A DNA stretch of 62,054 nucleotides from Nitrospirota bacterium (GCA_016213935.1 JACQZG010000030.1:1-62054); one strand, 5' to 3'. Counted from the stretch's first letter, positions 1 to 9,347 are shown. The notes: generated by a model not told the origin, from the letters alone. Translations and numbers: made by a program.

Positions 1-1
1 C

Positions 2-142
2 AAAAAACGATTTGCCAGTGGCAAAGTATATATCAACGGCCTTGAAGGCTTCTGGAGCTATGCCAAGGAAAGGTTTATGAAGTTTCATGGAGTCTCCAAG
101 GAAAAGTTCCCTTTGTACTTGAAAGAGATGGAATTCAGATAA
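2..142 (+). CDS. IS1595/ISXO2-like transposase, 3' end only
   Basis: The window opens inside a reading frame that ends at TAA 140-142. The 46 visible residues contain GLEGFWSYAKERFMKFHGV followed by a Lys-rich stretch and EMEFR at the C-terminus. This matches the end of ISXO2-like DDE transposases of the IS1595 family, which typically read 'NGxESFWSYAKxRLxKFxG'. The 5' part lies outside the window, so it cannot be judged whether the element is intact. No clear terminal inverted repeat was recognised in the roughly 190 bases that follow. No transposase is seen elsewhere in the window. Confidence 0.75.
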   Translation, partial: KKRFASGKVYINGLEGFWSYAKERFMKFHGVSKEKFPLYLKEMEFR

Positions 143-329
143 AATAACAGAAACAATGACATATTCACCTTTTTAGTTGAAAAACTGTGTCATACTGTGC
201 CAAAAGCTTTATAATCACCAAATTTTATACACTGTAATTAGTAAGCATGGATTTCTCGCTCATCCCGGAGCATGGGAGACAGAATGCCGATAAAAGATAT
301 AAAATATTTCCTAACTGATTCAGCCTCCA
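143..329. other. Non-coding stretch after the transposase
   Basis: AT-rich spacer between the transposase end and the convergent EndoQ-like gene. It should hold the right end of the insertion sequence, but no terminal repeat or target duplication could be identified from one end alone. No gene, RNA or clear terminator is seen. Confidence 0.4.
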
Positions 330-1529
330 TTAAAATATCGACACCTTTCCATACTCACCGTCATAGCCCGGCATGACCTTGATCTCTCCGCTTCTCACTC
401 TCTTGATACCCTCTGCTATTTTTTCATTCGCAATATCACCTATCTCATCTTCTCCAAGCTCAAGAAGTATATCGAATTCAGAATGGATAGAAACAAGCTT
501 TTCATACTCGGCTTTGACCTTTTTTGTATTCACTCCCTGGCCGAGCGCTTCAGCGATTATCTCCACAAGAGGCACAAGGTGTTTTGAAGGTATGGCATTT
601 TCAGGCACGAAACCTTTTTCTCTATCGGCAAGTTCGTCAACCCTGTTTGTCACTCCTATGACAAGAGGCTTTTTACAGACAGGGCAGATGCCTTTATGCT
701 TCTTTGTTTCAGCGGGTGAAAATGATATGCCGCACGCGCTGTGGCCGTCAAAATGGTACTTGCCCTCTTCAGGGAAGAACTCCACTGTATAGAGAAAACG
801 CTTCCGGTCTTTCTTCTTTATCGTATCAATGACATCATGGTAATTCATCCCGCAGTCAAGGACATTTGCCTCTCTTCCGAGTTTAGCCGGGGAATGGGCG
901 TCCGAGTTTGAGAGCAGCGTTATATTATCAAGCGCAGACAGCCTCCAGTTCATCTCAGGGTCAGAGGAGAGGCCTGTCTCAATCGCATAAATATATTTTG
1001 AGTATTCTTCAAAACACTCTTCGATCGAATCAAAGCCTGACTTGCTCCCGAAGATGGAAAACCACGGCGTCCACGCGTGAGCCGGCACAAACAGGCAGTC
1101 TTCAGAGATGCCGAGGACAATCTTTAAGAGTTCCTTGGCAGATATGCCGAGGATGGGCCTTCCGTCTGACCTGATATTGCCGAGTTTCTCCAATACGCTG
1201 TTTATTTTTTCAACCACTTCGATGCTTGGGGCGAAAACGAGGTTATGGATTTTTCTTACTTTACCGCCTTGTTTATAGATGCTGCTTATCTCAGCGGTGA
1301 GCATGAAGTTTACTGACGGTTCTTTTGCTGTGACATAGAGGCCGTTTTCGAGCGGCTTCAAATCTCTCTTGAGTTCCTTGAGATATTCGGGATGGGTGAA
1401 ATCCCCGGTAGCGAGCAGGGTTATGCCCTTCTTCTTTGCCCAGAGAGCCATGAGGTTGGCGTTCATATCCTTGCTCGTGGCGCGGCTGTATCCGGAATGT
1501 ACATGAAGGTCAGCTATTATTTTGGGCAT
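330..1529 (-). CDS. EndoQ-like PHP-domain endonuclease
   Basis: A 399-aa protein of the TIGR00375/endonuclease Q family. In archaea and some Bacillus, EndoQ nicks DNA 5' of deaminated bases such as hypoxanthine and uracil. The N-terminal PHP metal site is visible as ADLHVHSGYSRAT (H9, H11), with later metal-site candidates in PAHAWTPW and SNSDAHSP. A zinc-finger-like Cys set follows in HSACGISFS and GICPVCKKP, then a helical C-terminal region. Length and order match EndoQ. It is monocistronic and opposite to the transposase remnant. The ATG has no Shine-Dalgarno, but a TATAAT lies 8 nt upstream. The function is by family; the substrate in this organism is inferred. Confidence 0.8.
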   Translation of the reverse strand: MPKIIADLHVHSGYSRATSKDMNANLMALWAKKKGITLLATGDFTHPEYLKELKRDLKPLENGLYVTAKEPSVNFMLTAEISSIYKQGGKVRKIHNLVFAPSIEVVEKINSVLEKLGNIRSDGRPILGISAKELLKIVLGISEDCLFVPAHAWTPWFSIFGSKSGFDSIEECFEEYSKYIYAIETGLSSDPEMNWRLSALDNITLLSNSDAHSPAKLGREANVLDCGMNYHDVIDTIKKKDRKRFLYTVEFFPEEGKYHFDGHSACGISFSPAETKKHKGICPVCKKPLVIGVTNRVDELADREKGFVPENAIPSKHLVPLVEIIAEALGQGVNTKKVKAEYEKLVSIHSEFDILLELGEDEIGDIANEKIAEGIKRVRSGEIKVMPGYDGEYGKVSIF

Positions 1530-1537
1530 AGTGAAGT

Positions 1538-1543
1538 ATTATA
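1538..1543 (-). promoter_or_regulatory. -10 box close to the EndoQ-like start
   Basis: TATAAT on the minus strand, 8 nt upstream of the ATG at 1529. No convincing -35 hexamer is seen at 16-18 bp. If used, transcription would start at or within a few bases of the ATG, giving a leaderless mRNA. Confidence 0.35.
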
Positions 1544-1558
1544 CTTGAATCCGGTTTC

Positions 1559-2422
1559 TTACGGATTCAGGACTATAAGCAGGAAACCCGCAAACATCAC
1601 CAAACTGCCCAGAGCTCTCTCTCTTATGTTCGATTCCCTGAATATCAGGTATCCGTAAAAGATGCTTATGAGCAGTGACATGCGTTTGACAGAGATCATA
1701 TACGCCACATTAGTAAGGCTCATCGCCTTCATATGGAAGATTATCATCAGGAAGAAGGTCATTCCTATCATGAGAAAGGGGAAAAGGTCTTTCTTCTTTA
1801 TCAGAATGCTCTCCCTGCTTTTGATAAAAGCGATCGGGGTAAACAGTATAGTTATGAGGATAAAATAGAGGCTTCCGAAGAAGGCCGGAGATGAGTGCAT
1901 TATCGCCATCTTGCCGAGCGATGCCGTGAAGCTGTAAATAAATGCCACAGCTATCATCATGACAGAGCCGGGCTCCCGCAGTATCTCCTTAAACGGCTGG
2001 AGCACAGACTCGCCAGCCTTGTGCATGTTAAGCATGTAACCGCCTGCGGCAAGCAGAAGGATGCCTGTTCCTCCAGCCGCGCTCACCTTTTCGCCAAGCA
2101 TGATATATGAGATGAGAATGACAAAGACAGGAGTAAGAGCGAGAAAAGGCATGGTGAGGCTGAGGGGCGACGCCTTCAGGGATTTTATATACAGGATATA
2201 AGCCGCGATCTCAAGCGGCACGGCAATGAGCGCGGCTCTCCAGAAATAGTAGTCAAGCTTCGGGATACCGGCAATGAAGAGGCTCGCGATAAAGAAGGGA
2301 AGGGCAAAGAAGAGGCGCGCCCATGCCACAAAGTACGCGTCGCGCGACGCGAGGGCTTTTTTTGTCAGGGCATCACATGTCGCGAGCATGAATGCGGTGA
2401 GGAGCGCGTATGCTATCCACAT
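1559..2422 (-). CDS. EamA/DMT-family transporter
   Basis: A 287-aa membrane protein with about ten hydrophobic helices arranged as two similar halves, typical of drug/metabolite transporters with tandem EamA domains (residues about 1-130 and 150-287). The second half ends with YLIFRESNIRERALGSLVMFAGF, the usual 'E..' helix boundary of this family. Such proteins export or import small metabolites in the inner membrane; the substrate cannot be predicted. It sits 81 bp after gatB on the same strand and 29 bp before the EndoQ-like gene, so it could be distally cotranscribed with gatB. Confidence 0.8.
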   Translation of the reverse strand: MWIAYALLTAFMLATCDALTKKALASRDAYFVAWARLFFALPFFIASLFIAGIPKLDYYFWRAALIAVPLEIAAYILYIKSLKASPLSLTMPFLALTPVFVILISYIMLGEKVSAAGGTGILLLAAGGYMLNMHKAGESVLQPFKEILREPGSVMMIAVAFIYSFTASLGKMAIMHSSPAFFGSLYFILITILFTPIAFIKSRESILIKKKDLFPFLMIGMTFFLMIIFHMKAMSLTNVAYMISVKRMSLLISIFYGYLIFRESNIRERALGSLVMFAGFLLIVLNP

Positions 2423-2485
2423 TGGCTTATATGAGAGATTGGAACCGGGAAGTAAGAACTAATATGAATTTATTCTTACTTTGAA

Positions 2486-2527
2486 GTTGTTAGCTTGTAG
2501 TTTTTAGTTCTCAGTTTTTAGTTTCTT
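2486..2527. repeat. Degenerate heptanucleotide tandem repeat at gatB 3' end
   Basis: Six consecutive 7-mers of form gtt/gct-NNN-a (gttgtta, gcttgta, gttttta, gttctca, gttttta, gtttctt). The tract runs across the gatB stop codon, so the last GatB residues (KLKTEN) are encoded by repeat. See the heptad family findings. Confidence 0.7.
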
Positions 2528-4000
2528 CTTCAACAGTTCATTCACTATCTTCGGGTTCGCCTTGCCCTTTGTCGCCTTCATCACCTCTCCGACAAAGAAA
2601 CCCATCAGCTTCATGTCGCCGCCCCTGAACCTCTCGGCCTCATTGGGGCTGTCAGCGATGATGCGGTCAACTATTGACTCAATCTCCCCGGCGTCGCTTA
2701 TCTGGAGAAGTCCTTTTTCTTCCGCAATACCTTCAGCAGTTAGTTGAAACTTGGGAAGAGTTCCTATCATATAACCTTGTTTATAATACATTGCTTCAAA
2801 AATAGTCTTGCCAGCTATCACGTTAATTTTGCCTTCATCAATTATTTTTAACAGGCCGACAAGTTGTTCTGGTTTTAATCCGCATTCTTCAATCTGCTTA
2901 TTCTCCTTATTGAGGAGCCTCATCATCTCGCCCATCATCCAGTTGCTCACCGCCTTCGGCTCACCACCAAGTTTCACCGCCTCTTCAAACCATTCTGCCG
3001 TTGCCTTTTCGGATGTGAGCAGTCCGGCGTCATGTTCAGGAAGGCCGTATCGGCTGATAAACCTCTCGCGTTTCGCGTCCGGCATTTCAACTGCCTGTGA
3101 TTTAATCTCTTTGAGCAAGGCGTCATTGACTTCTATGGGCACGAGGTCAGGGTCAGGGAAATATCTGTAGTCGTGCGCCTCTTCCTTTGAGCGCATGGAT
3201 TCAGTGATGCCCTTGTTCGAATCCCATAGCCGCGTCTCCTGAACAATCCTCCCTCCCTCATTCAATAGTTTTATCTGCCGCTTTATCTCATATTCAAGCG
3301 CTTTTTCGATGAAGCGGAAAGAATTCATGTTCTTTATCTCGGTCTTTGTGCCGAATTCCTTCTGCCCAACAGGCCTGACCGAAACATTTGCATCGCACCT
3401 CAGCGACCCCTGCTCCATATTGCCGTCGCAGACTCCAAGATAGCGTACGATTGCCCTTAGCTTCTTGACATACTCAGCGGCTTCCTTAGGAGTGCGAATG
3501 TCCGGCTCTGATACTATCTCCATAAGCGGTGTGCCCGCGCGGTTCAGGTCAACAAGGCTCATGTTGCCCGAGCCCTCGTGGATACTCTTTCCCGCGTCTT
3601 CTTCGAGGTGGATGCGGGTAAGCCCGATCTTCCGCTTTTCGCCATCAACCGCAATCTCGACAAAACCGCCTTCGCATATCGGGAGTTCATACTGGCTTAT
3701 CTGATATCCTTTAGGAAGGTCGGGATAGAAATAATTCTTTCTCGCGAACCTGCTGTAAGGCGCTATCTTACAGTCCACGGCAAGCCCTGTCTTTATCACA
3801 TACTCGATAGCCTTTTTATTAGCGACAGGCAAAACCCCCGGCATCCCGATGCAGACAGGGCAAGTCTGTGTGTTAGGCTCAGCGCCGAATTTCGCGGAGC
3901 ATCCGCAGAACATCTTCGACTCAGTCAAAAGCTGGGCGTGAATCTCAAGGCCTATAACCGCTTCGTATTGCACGCCTTGCTCTTTAAGATTCACTTTCAT
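2504..4000 (-). CDS. gatB: Asp/Glu-tRNA(Asn/Gln) amidotransferase subunit B
   Basis: A 498-aa GatB, the kinase/transamidase subunit that activates misacylated Glu-tRNA(Gln) or Asp-tRNA(Asn) and receives ammonia from GatA. The signature EAVIGLEIHAQL is at residues 13-24, and the zinc-site Cys residues C32, C34, C47 and C50 are all present. The C-terminal helical YqeY-like tail is complete. The last residues come from a heptad repeat tract. The start codon lies inside the 3' end of the frameshifted RelE-like toxin (17-bp overlap). No gatC is visible nearby. Confidence 0.96.
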   Translation of the reverse strand: MKVNLKEQGVQYEAVIGLEIHAQLLTESKMFCGCSAKFGAEPNTQTCPVCIGMPGVLPVANKKAIEYVIKTGLAVDCKIAPYSRFARKNYFYPDLPKGYQISQYELPICEGGFVEIAVDGEKRKIGLTRIHLEEDAGKSIHEGSGNMSLVDLNRAGTPLMEIVSEPDIRTPKEAAEYVKKLRAIVRYLGVCDGNMEQGSLRCDANVSVRPVGQKEFGTKTEIKNMNSFRFIEKALEYEIKRQIKLLNEGGRIVQETRLWDSNKGITESMRSKEEAHDYRYFPDPDLVPIEVNDALLKEIKSQAVEMPDAKRERFISRYGLPEHDAGLLTSEKATAEWFEEAVKLGGEPKAVSNWMMGEMMRLLNKENKQIEECGLKPEQLVGLLKIIDEGKINVIAGKTIFEAMYYKQGYMIGTLPKFQLTAEGIAEEKGLLQISDAGEIESIVDRIIADSPNEAERFRGGDMKLMGFFVGEVMKATKGKANPKIVNELLKKKLKTEN

Positions 4001-4321
4001 CCAGTTCCTTGATTAGACGCTTAATTTCTTTATCGTTTATTGTCGATGTTTCCGACTTATCGTAAATTGACAGCAGAAATATTATTTCTTTTATACAAAA
4101 GGCATATGTAATTATGCGGAATCCTCCGCTCTTGCCTCCGGGTTTATCAGAGGTTGCGAGCCTTATTTTGTAACAGTTATGTCCTATGGAGTTCCGGTAC
4201 ATGGATTTTTTTGAAGTTCATTTGAATGGTTTTTAATATTTTGTTTGAGTGAGGGGTATTTTTTACTCAGTCTTTTCAGTTCTTTTGAAAAATTATCTGC
4301 AGGAACAATCTTATAGCTCAT
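3984..4321 (-). pseudogene. RelE/ParE-like toxin, frameshifted
   Basis: Read from ATG 4321, the frame begins MSYKIVPADNFSKELKRLSK and continues to CTGTP, where it meets TAG. The homologous continuation (GHNCYKIRLATSDK, GGKSGGFRIITYAF, LLSIYDKSE) lies in the next frame and ends at TGA/TAA 3984. One missing base near 4185 (cca-tag-gac, where cca-tta-gga would read P-L-G) joins both halves into a typical ~112-aa RelE/HigB-type mRNA-interferase fold. The ATG overlaps the antitoxin stop, as in TA operons. It is either an inactivated toxin or a sequencing error. Its 3' end overlaps the gatB start by 17 bp. Confidence 0.75.
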
Positions 4322-4511
4322 CAATCAGCTCTTTAAATGTTCTCATCTTTTTTTTCCCGGCTGCCATAGCCTTTACTTCCGAGACAGATTCCTTCAGTCC
4401 CAGCAGTACCCGCTGTTTCTGCATCTCTTTCATGAGTTTTTCCCATTCCTTGTATGGAATAACTACATTCTTCCTGTGCCCTTTTGTATCAGTAATGTAT
4501 TGAATTCCCAT
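4311..4511 (-). CDS. Type II antitoxin, Phd/YefM-like
   Basis: A 66-aa protein starting MGIQYITDTKGHRKNVVIPY, followed by KEWEKLMKEM and a basic C-terminus. Short proteins of this shape (a DNA-binding N-terminal strand/helix unit plus a toxin-wrapping tail) are the antitoxins that precede RelE-like toxins. A purine-rich Shine-Dalgarno (agaagggggg on the minus strand) lies just upstream. Its stop overlaps the start of the frameshifted toxin. The pair occupies the space between gatA and gatB, so it probably shares their transcript. Confidence 0.7.
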   Translation of the reverse strand: MGIQYITDTKGHRKNVVIPYKEWEKLMKEMQKQRVLLGLKESVSEVKAMAAGKKKMRTFKELIDEL

Positions 4512-4540
4512 TTGCTTTCCCCCCTTCTGTGAGGTTTATT

Positions 4541-5995
4541 TTACAACTTCGGTTTCCTCTTATGCCATTCCGTTGACTGCTCATAGGCATAAGCGATCTT
4601 CAAGACGCTTTCTTCATCAAAATGCTTCCCGATTATCTGCAAGCCGACGGGCAGGTTTTGAGAGGTGAATCCGCACGGGATAGAAATTCCCGGCACTCCG
4701 GCAAGGTTTGCGGATATGGTGAAGATGTCGGCAAGATACATCTGTAGCGGGTCATCGGTCTTTTCTCCGGCCTTGAATGCGGGCGTGGGAGTAGTCGGCG
4801 TGGCTATGGCGTCAGCTATTTCAAACGCCCTGTCGAAATCTTCTTTTATCAGCGTTCTCACCTGCTGAGCCTTTCTGTAATAAGCGTCATAATATCCCGA
4901 AGAGAGCGCGTATGTCCCAAGCAATATCCTTCTTTTGACCTCTGCGCCGAAACCCGCCGCCCTTGTCCTCATGTACATATCGAGGAGGTCTTCGCCTTCA
5001 GCCCTCAGGCCGTACTTCACCCCGTCATATCTCGCGAGGTTGGATGAAGCCTCTGACGTGGCTAAAATGTAATAGACCGCGACAGCATACCCGGTGTGCG
5101 GAAGTGATATCTCAACGGGGATCGCGCCGAGAGATTCGAGCTGTTTTACCGCGGCCTTTACCGATTCGCCGACCTCTTTCTCTATGCCCTCTATGAAATA
5201 CTCTTTCGGTATCCCTATCTTCATGCCTTTTATATCCTGCCCGAGTGGAGTCGTGAAGTCAGGAACTGCGACAGAGGCTGATGTTGAATCCTTCGGGTCA
5301 TGGCCGCTTATTACATTGAGAAGAATCGCCGAATCCTTAACATTTTTCGTAATCGGGCCTATTTGATCAAGCGATGACGCAAATGCAACGAGTCCGTAGC
5401 GGGAGACACGCCCGTATGTCGGCTTCAATCCAACGACTCCGCAGAAAGAGGCCGGCTGTCTTATCGAGCCTCCTGTATCCGAGCCTAATGCCGCGATACA
5501 CATATCAGCCGCGACTGCCGCGGCAGAGCCGCCGCTTGAGCCTCCGGGAACTCTTGTAATATCCCACGGATTTCTCGTATGTCCGAAGGCTGAGTTTTCT
5601 GTGGACGAGCCCATTGCAAATTCATCGAGGTTGGTCTTTCCGATGAGCACATAACCTGTGTCCCTGAGCTTTTTTGTGGCCGTACTTTCATACGGAGGGA
5701 TGAAATTGCCGAGTATCTTTGATGAACAGGTTGTCTTTACGCCTTGCGTGCAGATATTGTCCTTTACAGCCAAAGCGATGCCGGCAATGGGACTTTCAGC
5801 CCCTTTTTTCATGGCATCCTCAGCCTCTTTCGCCATGGTTTCAGCCCCCTCTTTCGTAACCGTAACATACGCCCTTATCTTTTTTTCAACCGCTTCGATG
5901 CGTTTAATGAAGGCGTCAGCCAGTTCGACAGGGCTTAATTCGCCTTTTTGCATCGCGTTTCGCGCTTCTTCTATTGTCAGGCTGTGAAGTTCCAA
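4541..5995 (-). CDS. gatA: Asp/Glu-tRNA(Asn/Gln) amidotransferase subunit A
   Basis: A 484-aa amidase-signature enzyme that hydrolyses glutamine and feeds ammonia to GatB. The Ser-cisSer-Lys triad is visible: K78 in LAVKDN, the cis-Ser near S153 in [10 protein letters not shown], and S177 in [10 protein letters not shown]. The length is normal. It is first in the gatA-antitoxin-toxin-gatB run; gatC, usually next to gatA, is not in the 196-bp upstream gap. A heptad repeat tract lies directly upstream at 6013-6047. Confidence 0.96.
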   Translation of the reverse strand: MELHSLTIEEARNAMQKGELSPVELADAFIKRIEAVEKKIRAYVTVTKEGAETMAKEAEDAMKKGAESPIAGIALAVKDNICTQGVKTTCSSKILGNFIPPYESTATKKLRDTGYVLIGKTNLDEFAMGSSTENSAFGHTRNPWDITRVPGGSSGGSAAAVAADMCIAALGSDTGGSIRQPASFCGVVGLKPTYGRVSRYGLVAFASSLDQIGPITKNVKDSAILLNVISGHDPKDSTSASVAVPDFTTPLGQDIKGMKIGIPKEYFIEGIEKEVGESVKAAVKQLESLGAIPVEISLPHTGYAVAVYYILATSEASSNLARYDGVKYGLRAEGEDLLDMYMRTRAAGFGAEVKRRILLGTYALSSGYYDAYYRKAQQVRTLIKEDFDRAFEIADAIATPTTPTPAFKAGEKTDDPLQMYLADIFTISANLAGVPGISIPCGFTSQNLPVGLQIIGKHFDEESVLKIAYAYEQSTEWHKRKPKL

Positions 5996-6012
5996 GTCGT
6001 CTCCGCTATAAA

Positions 6013-6047
6013 AAAGTTAAGAGTTGAGAGTTAAGGGTTAAAACTGA
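6013..6047. repeat. Heptad repeat tract upstream of gatA
   Basis: Five 7-mers in register: aaagtta, agagttg, agagtta, agggtta, aaactga. It lies in the divergent gatA/GGDEF spacer about 18 bp from the gatA start, in the position of its leader. Confidence 0.65.
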
Positions 6048-6191
6048 TTGATATTTTACTACTTCACCCCTTTATAAAGAAAGTTTCCTGCTTAATTTAA
6101 ACATTATTGGCTGAGTCAAGTTTTCTATTGCCAAAAAAGAGAATAATCACTATCATTTAGTAATACCTTTAGATTCCCCGGTAATCCTCGC

Positions 6192-7889
6192 ATGGGAAAT
6201 GAGAAGATAACAAAAGATGGGAAACACACCGCCGATGCGGAAACGGCCTGGCCTTCCGGTGCAGAGAGCTTGTACAAGAACGCGTTTCTTCATTCAAACG
6301 ACGGGATATTCATTTGTGACATTGAAGGCAATATAGCCGATGCCAATCAGAAGGCATCCCACTTGCTGGGCTACACAAGGGAAGAACTGCTCGCCAGGAA
6401 TATATCGAGCCTCCATCCGGAAGACTCCATTGAACTCGCAGGCTCAGCACTGAAGAGCATATTCAGCAGCGGCTCCGCGAACTTTGTCGTATCCTTCAGA
6501 AAAAAAGACGGCACGGCCTTCCCGGCGGATGTCTCGTCGAGCCTCTTCAGGGCGGATGGCGGCATCTTCATTCAGTCAGCCGTGCGCGACATAACTCCGA
6601 GGAGAGCGGCAGAGAATAAGCTCATGGAGAGTGAGCTGATGTTCAGGGAATTTTTCAAGAGGTCGCCTACAGGCATCATCATATACCCGGTGACAAAGGA
6701 GCCGCTTGAGAGAAAACTCGATTTCGCCATCATGAACTCGACATTCCACAACCTCTTCGGCTATACAAAAGAAGAAATATCCAAGCTCTCTGTTTCTGAC
6801 ATCTCGCATCCGGATGACATGGAGCACAATTCAGCTCTTTTAAATGAGATGCTGTCGGGCATGCGCGACAACTATCAGATGGAGAAGCGATACGTAAGAA
6901 AAGGAGGGGAGACCTTCTGGGGGCTCATAAATGTCACAACCCTGAGAGACGCATTCGGCAGGAACTCCCACGTCATGACAACGCTCATCGACATAACTCA
7001 GCGGAAGAAGGCTAAGGAGGCGCTCATCGCGGAACGCAACTTCTCGATATCGATAATAAACAGTCTTCCGGACATCTTTTACTGTTTTGACGACGCCGGG
7101 AAGTTTCTCCTCTGGAATGAAAACTTTGAACGGATTTCAGGGTATTCGGCTGACGAGATATCGGGCAGAAGCGTCTTTGACTTCTTTTCCGGCAAGGACA
7201 AGAAGGCGGTATATGATACCGTAAGAGAAGTTTTCGAGAGGGGGAAGTCAACGGTTGAGGCGAATCTTGTGCTCAAAAATGAGAGGAAGATTCCTTACTT
7301 CTTCATCGGCCAGCGCACCGATATAGACGGAAAGACATACCTTCTCGGCACCGGCATGGATATATCGGAACGGAAGAAGATGGAGGAGGACCTCCGCGGT
7401 TTATCGCTCTCTGACGAACTCACCGGCCTTTACAACAGGCGCGGCTTTATGACCCTTGCCGAGCAGGAGCTGAGGATAGCCCGAAGGATGAAGAGGGGGG
7501 TTATCCTTTTTTACGCGGACCTCGATGACCTGAAGGTGATAAATGACGGTTTCGGGCATGTCGAGGGCGATAACATGATAAAGGATACGGCGCGTTTCCT
7601 GCAGGAGCTTTTCCGCGAATCGGATATAATCGCCCGCATCGGCGGGGACGAGTTTACCGTATTCTCCATACAGACAACGGATACGAGCGTCGATACTATC
7701 AGGAGCCGCTTTGATATCCAACTTGATGATTTTAACAGGAAGAGGGAGAAGCCCTACAGGCTGTCAATAAGCATAGGCATTGTGCATTACAGGGAGGACT
7801 GCCCCGACACCATCGAGGAGCTTCTAACTCAGGCTGACAAGCTCATGTACGACCACAAAAAGAGCAAGAATAAAAGAACGAGGAAATAA
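6192..7889 (+). CDS. Diguanylate cyclase with three PAS domains
   Basis: A 565-aa soluble signalling protein. Three PAS/PAC units are visible at about 25-140, 148-275 and 280-395, each ending in a D-I-T/S-x-R-K linker (VRDITPRRAA, LIDITQRKKA, MDISERKKME). A GGDEF domain follows (about 400-560) with an intact GGDEF active site at residues 484-488 and an RxxD inhibitory site (RESD) just before it. It should make c-di-GMP from GTP with product feedback inhibition. There is no EAL domain and no membrane segment. The gene stands alone, divergent from gatA. There is no clear Shine-Dalgarno before the ATG. Confidence 0.92.
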   Translation: MGNEKITKDGKHTADAETAWPSGAESLYKNAFLHSNDGIFICDIEGNIADANQKASHLLGYTREELLARNISSLHPEDSIELAGSALKSIFSSGSANFVVSFRKKDGTAFPADVSSSLFRADGGIFIQSAVRDITPRRAAENKLMESELMFREFFKRSPTGIIIYPVTKEPLERKLDFAIMNSTFHNLFGYTKEEISKLSVSDISHPDDMEHNSALLNEMLSGMRDNYQMEKRYVRKGGETFWGLINVTTLRDAFGRNSHVMTTLIDITQRKKAKEALIAERNFSISIINSLPDIFYCFDDAGKFLLWNENFERISGYSADEISGRSVFDFFSGKDKKAVYDTVREVFERGKSTVEANLVLKNERKIPYFFIGQRTDIDGKTYLLGTGMDISERKKMEEDLRGLSLSDELTGLYNRRGFMTLAEQELRIARRMKRGVILFYADLDDLKVINDGFGHVEGDNMIKDTARFLQELFRESDIIARIGGDEFTVFSIQTTDTSVDTIRSRFDIQLDDFNRKREKPYRLSISIGIVHYREDCPDTIEELLTQADKLMYDHKKSKNKRTRK

Positions 7890-7894
7890 ATTTT

Positions 7895-9118
7895 TCAATT
7901 AGCCCCGCGCAGTTTCAGGAGCTTTACCGCTGTTATCAATGCGACATCCTTTTTGAGCCTGTCATTCACGTCCAGCTTCAAGAGGGCCTCGACCGTCTTG
8001 TCATCCTGGTCAACCACAAAATCCGGCAGAAGCCCTTTTCCCTGCCACGCGTCGCCCCTCGGCGTGTACATTACGCCTGTGATGAACTTTACCCTGTAAT
8101 CGTTTTTGAGGGTGAAGGTCTTTTCAAATACCCCTTTTCCGTACGTCTTTGTGCCGATAATGAACGCCTTCTGATGGTCGCGGAGCGAGCCCGCGAGTAT
8201 TTCAGCGGACGAGGCCGTCTTTCCGTTTACGAGCACGGCGATCTCGAAATCCAGGGGTTCCTTATTCACGGAAACATAGTTCTGGTTCTTCTTCTCTCTT
8301 GTATATGTGCGAAGGAGGATGTTCTTTTCAGGCAGGAAGAGCTCGGATATCCTGAGCGGCTCCATGAATACGCCTCCGGGGTCGTTTCTGAGATCAATGA
8401 TAAGCCTCCTGAAATTTCCGTCCCTCAGGCCGTTTATCTCGTCTCTCAGTTTTTCAAACATCCCTTCCGTAAACCTTTTAATCTCCACAAGCGCGATTGA
8501 ATCCGCAAGGCGGGTAACTATGAGGTTTTCAGTGTCGAATCTCTTTCTCTTGATTGTTACATCAAATATTTGAATCTCCCTGTTTATGGTCATTGTGACA
8601 TCAGTGCCCTCTTCGCCGTCAAGGAGGTCGTTTATCTCTTTGACAGACTTGCCCTTGAGCATCTCAGTGCCGATCTTCATTATCCTGTCATTGGCCATCA
8701 GTATATTCTCCGCGGGCGAGCCGGGCATGACCTCAGTGACGGTGAGGCTTCCGTCGCTCGCGTTAAAAGAGCTTTTTATGCCTATGGAGACTTGTTCGCC
8801 CTTCAGCCCGTCAAGCACCTTCTGATAATCCTCGGCAGTCCATATCTTTGCGAGATCTTTGTTCTCCGGAGGAGAGATGTGGCGCAGCATCCCTTCAATA
8901 GCGGCCCAGTAGAGCGCCTCTTCGCTGATATCCTCGGTGTAGTAATTGTCGAGTATCAGCTTCTTCACTTCCTTAAATGTCTCTTCCGAATCGCGGAAAT
9001 CGTGGCCGAGCCCTACGGGAAAGAGCGGTTGCAGAGGCGCGCTGTCCTGCGCGTGTGCCCATGAGGCGGATAAGATGGCAATAATTAATGTAAGAAAAAT
9101 AAAATTTAAGTATTTCAT
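7895..9118 (-). CDS. S41 C-terminal processing protease (CtpA-like)
   Basis: The start is ATG 9118, which has a GGAGGTG Shine-Dalgarno; earlier in-frame codons read through a short repeat. The 407-aa product opens with a signal peptide (MKYLNFIFLTLIIAILSASW...AHA). A PDZ domain (SIGIKSSFN to DRIMKIG) comes before the S41 catalytic part, with the Ser in GKTASSAEILAG and the Lys in GTKTYGKG, forming a Ser-Lys dyad. It should act in the periplasm on C-termini of exported proteins. Its 3' end is only 6 bp from the convergent diguanylate cyclase gene. Confidence 0.9.
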   Translation of the reverse strand: MKYLNFIFLTLIIAILSASWAHAQDSAPLQPLFPVGLGHDFRDSEETFKEVKKLILDNYYTEDISEEALYWAAIEGMLRHISPPENKDLAKIWTAEDYQKVLDGLKGEQVSIGIKSSFNASDGSLTVTEVMPGSPAENILMANDRIMKIGTEMLKGKSVKEINDLLDGEEGTDVTMTINREIQIFDVTIKRKRFDTENLIVTRLADSIALVEIKRFTEGMFEKLRDEINGLRDGNFRRLIIDLRNDPGGVFMEPLRISELFLPEKNILLRTYTREKKNQNYVSVNKEPLDFEIAVLVNGKTASSAEILAGSLRDHQKAFIIGTKTYGKGVFEKTFTLKNDYRVKFITGVMYTPRGDAWQGKGLLPDFVVDQDDKTVEALLKLDVNDRLKKDVALITAVKLLKLRGAN

Positions 9119-9197
9119 AATGACACCTCCATCGGATTTAGAAATAAGAAGCCTGTTTATTATACATAATGGCAATGTTGGAGATTGCTGAAAGATG

Positions 9198-9221
9198 TCA
9201 CCCTGAGCCTGTCGAAGGGCC
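9198..9221. repeat. Short dispersed repeat (CCTGAGCCTGTCGAAGG type)
   Basis: The 19-mer ccctgagcctgtcgaaggg belongs to a short motif seen between genes in many environmental bacteria. Read on the minus strand it gives ALRQAQG, which would be spuriously fused to the CtpA-like protease if an upstream start were chosen. Only one copy was noticed in this window. Confidence 0.5.
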
Positions 9222-9347
9222 TTATTCTGTGGCAAATTCTTTGTTTTTTGACTGGCTCAACACCTCTTTAATAGCTTCATCAGCGCCAAGCTGCAATATC
9301 CAAACGATTAAATATTGCCGGTTTATCCAACCTAATTTAAATAATTG

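Noticed and set aside
9119..9235. An N-terminal extension of the CtpA-like protease.
   Set aside because: It contains ALRQAQG from the dispersed repeat and lies before a good Shine-Dalgarno and signal peptide.
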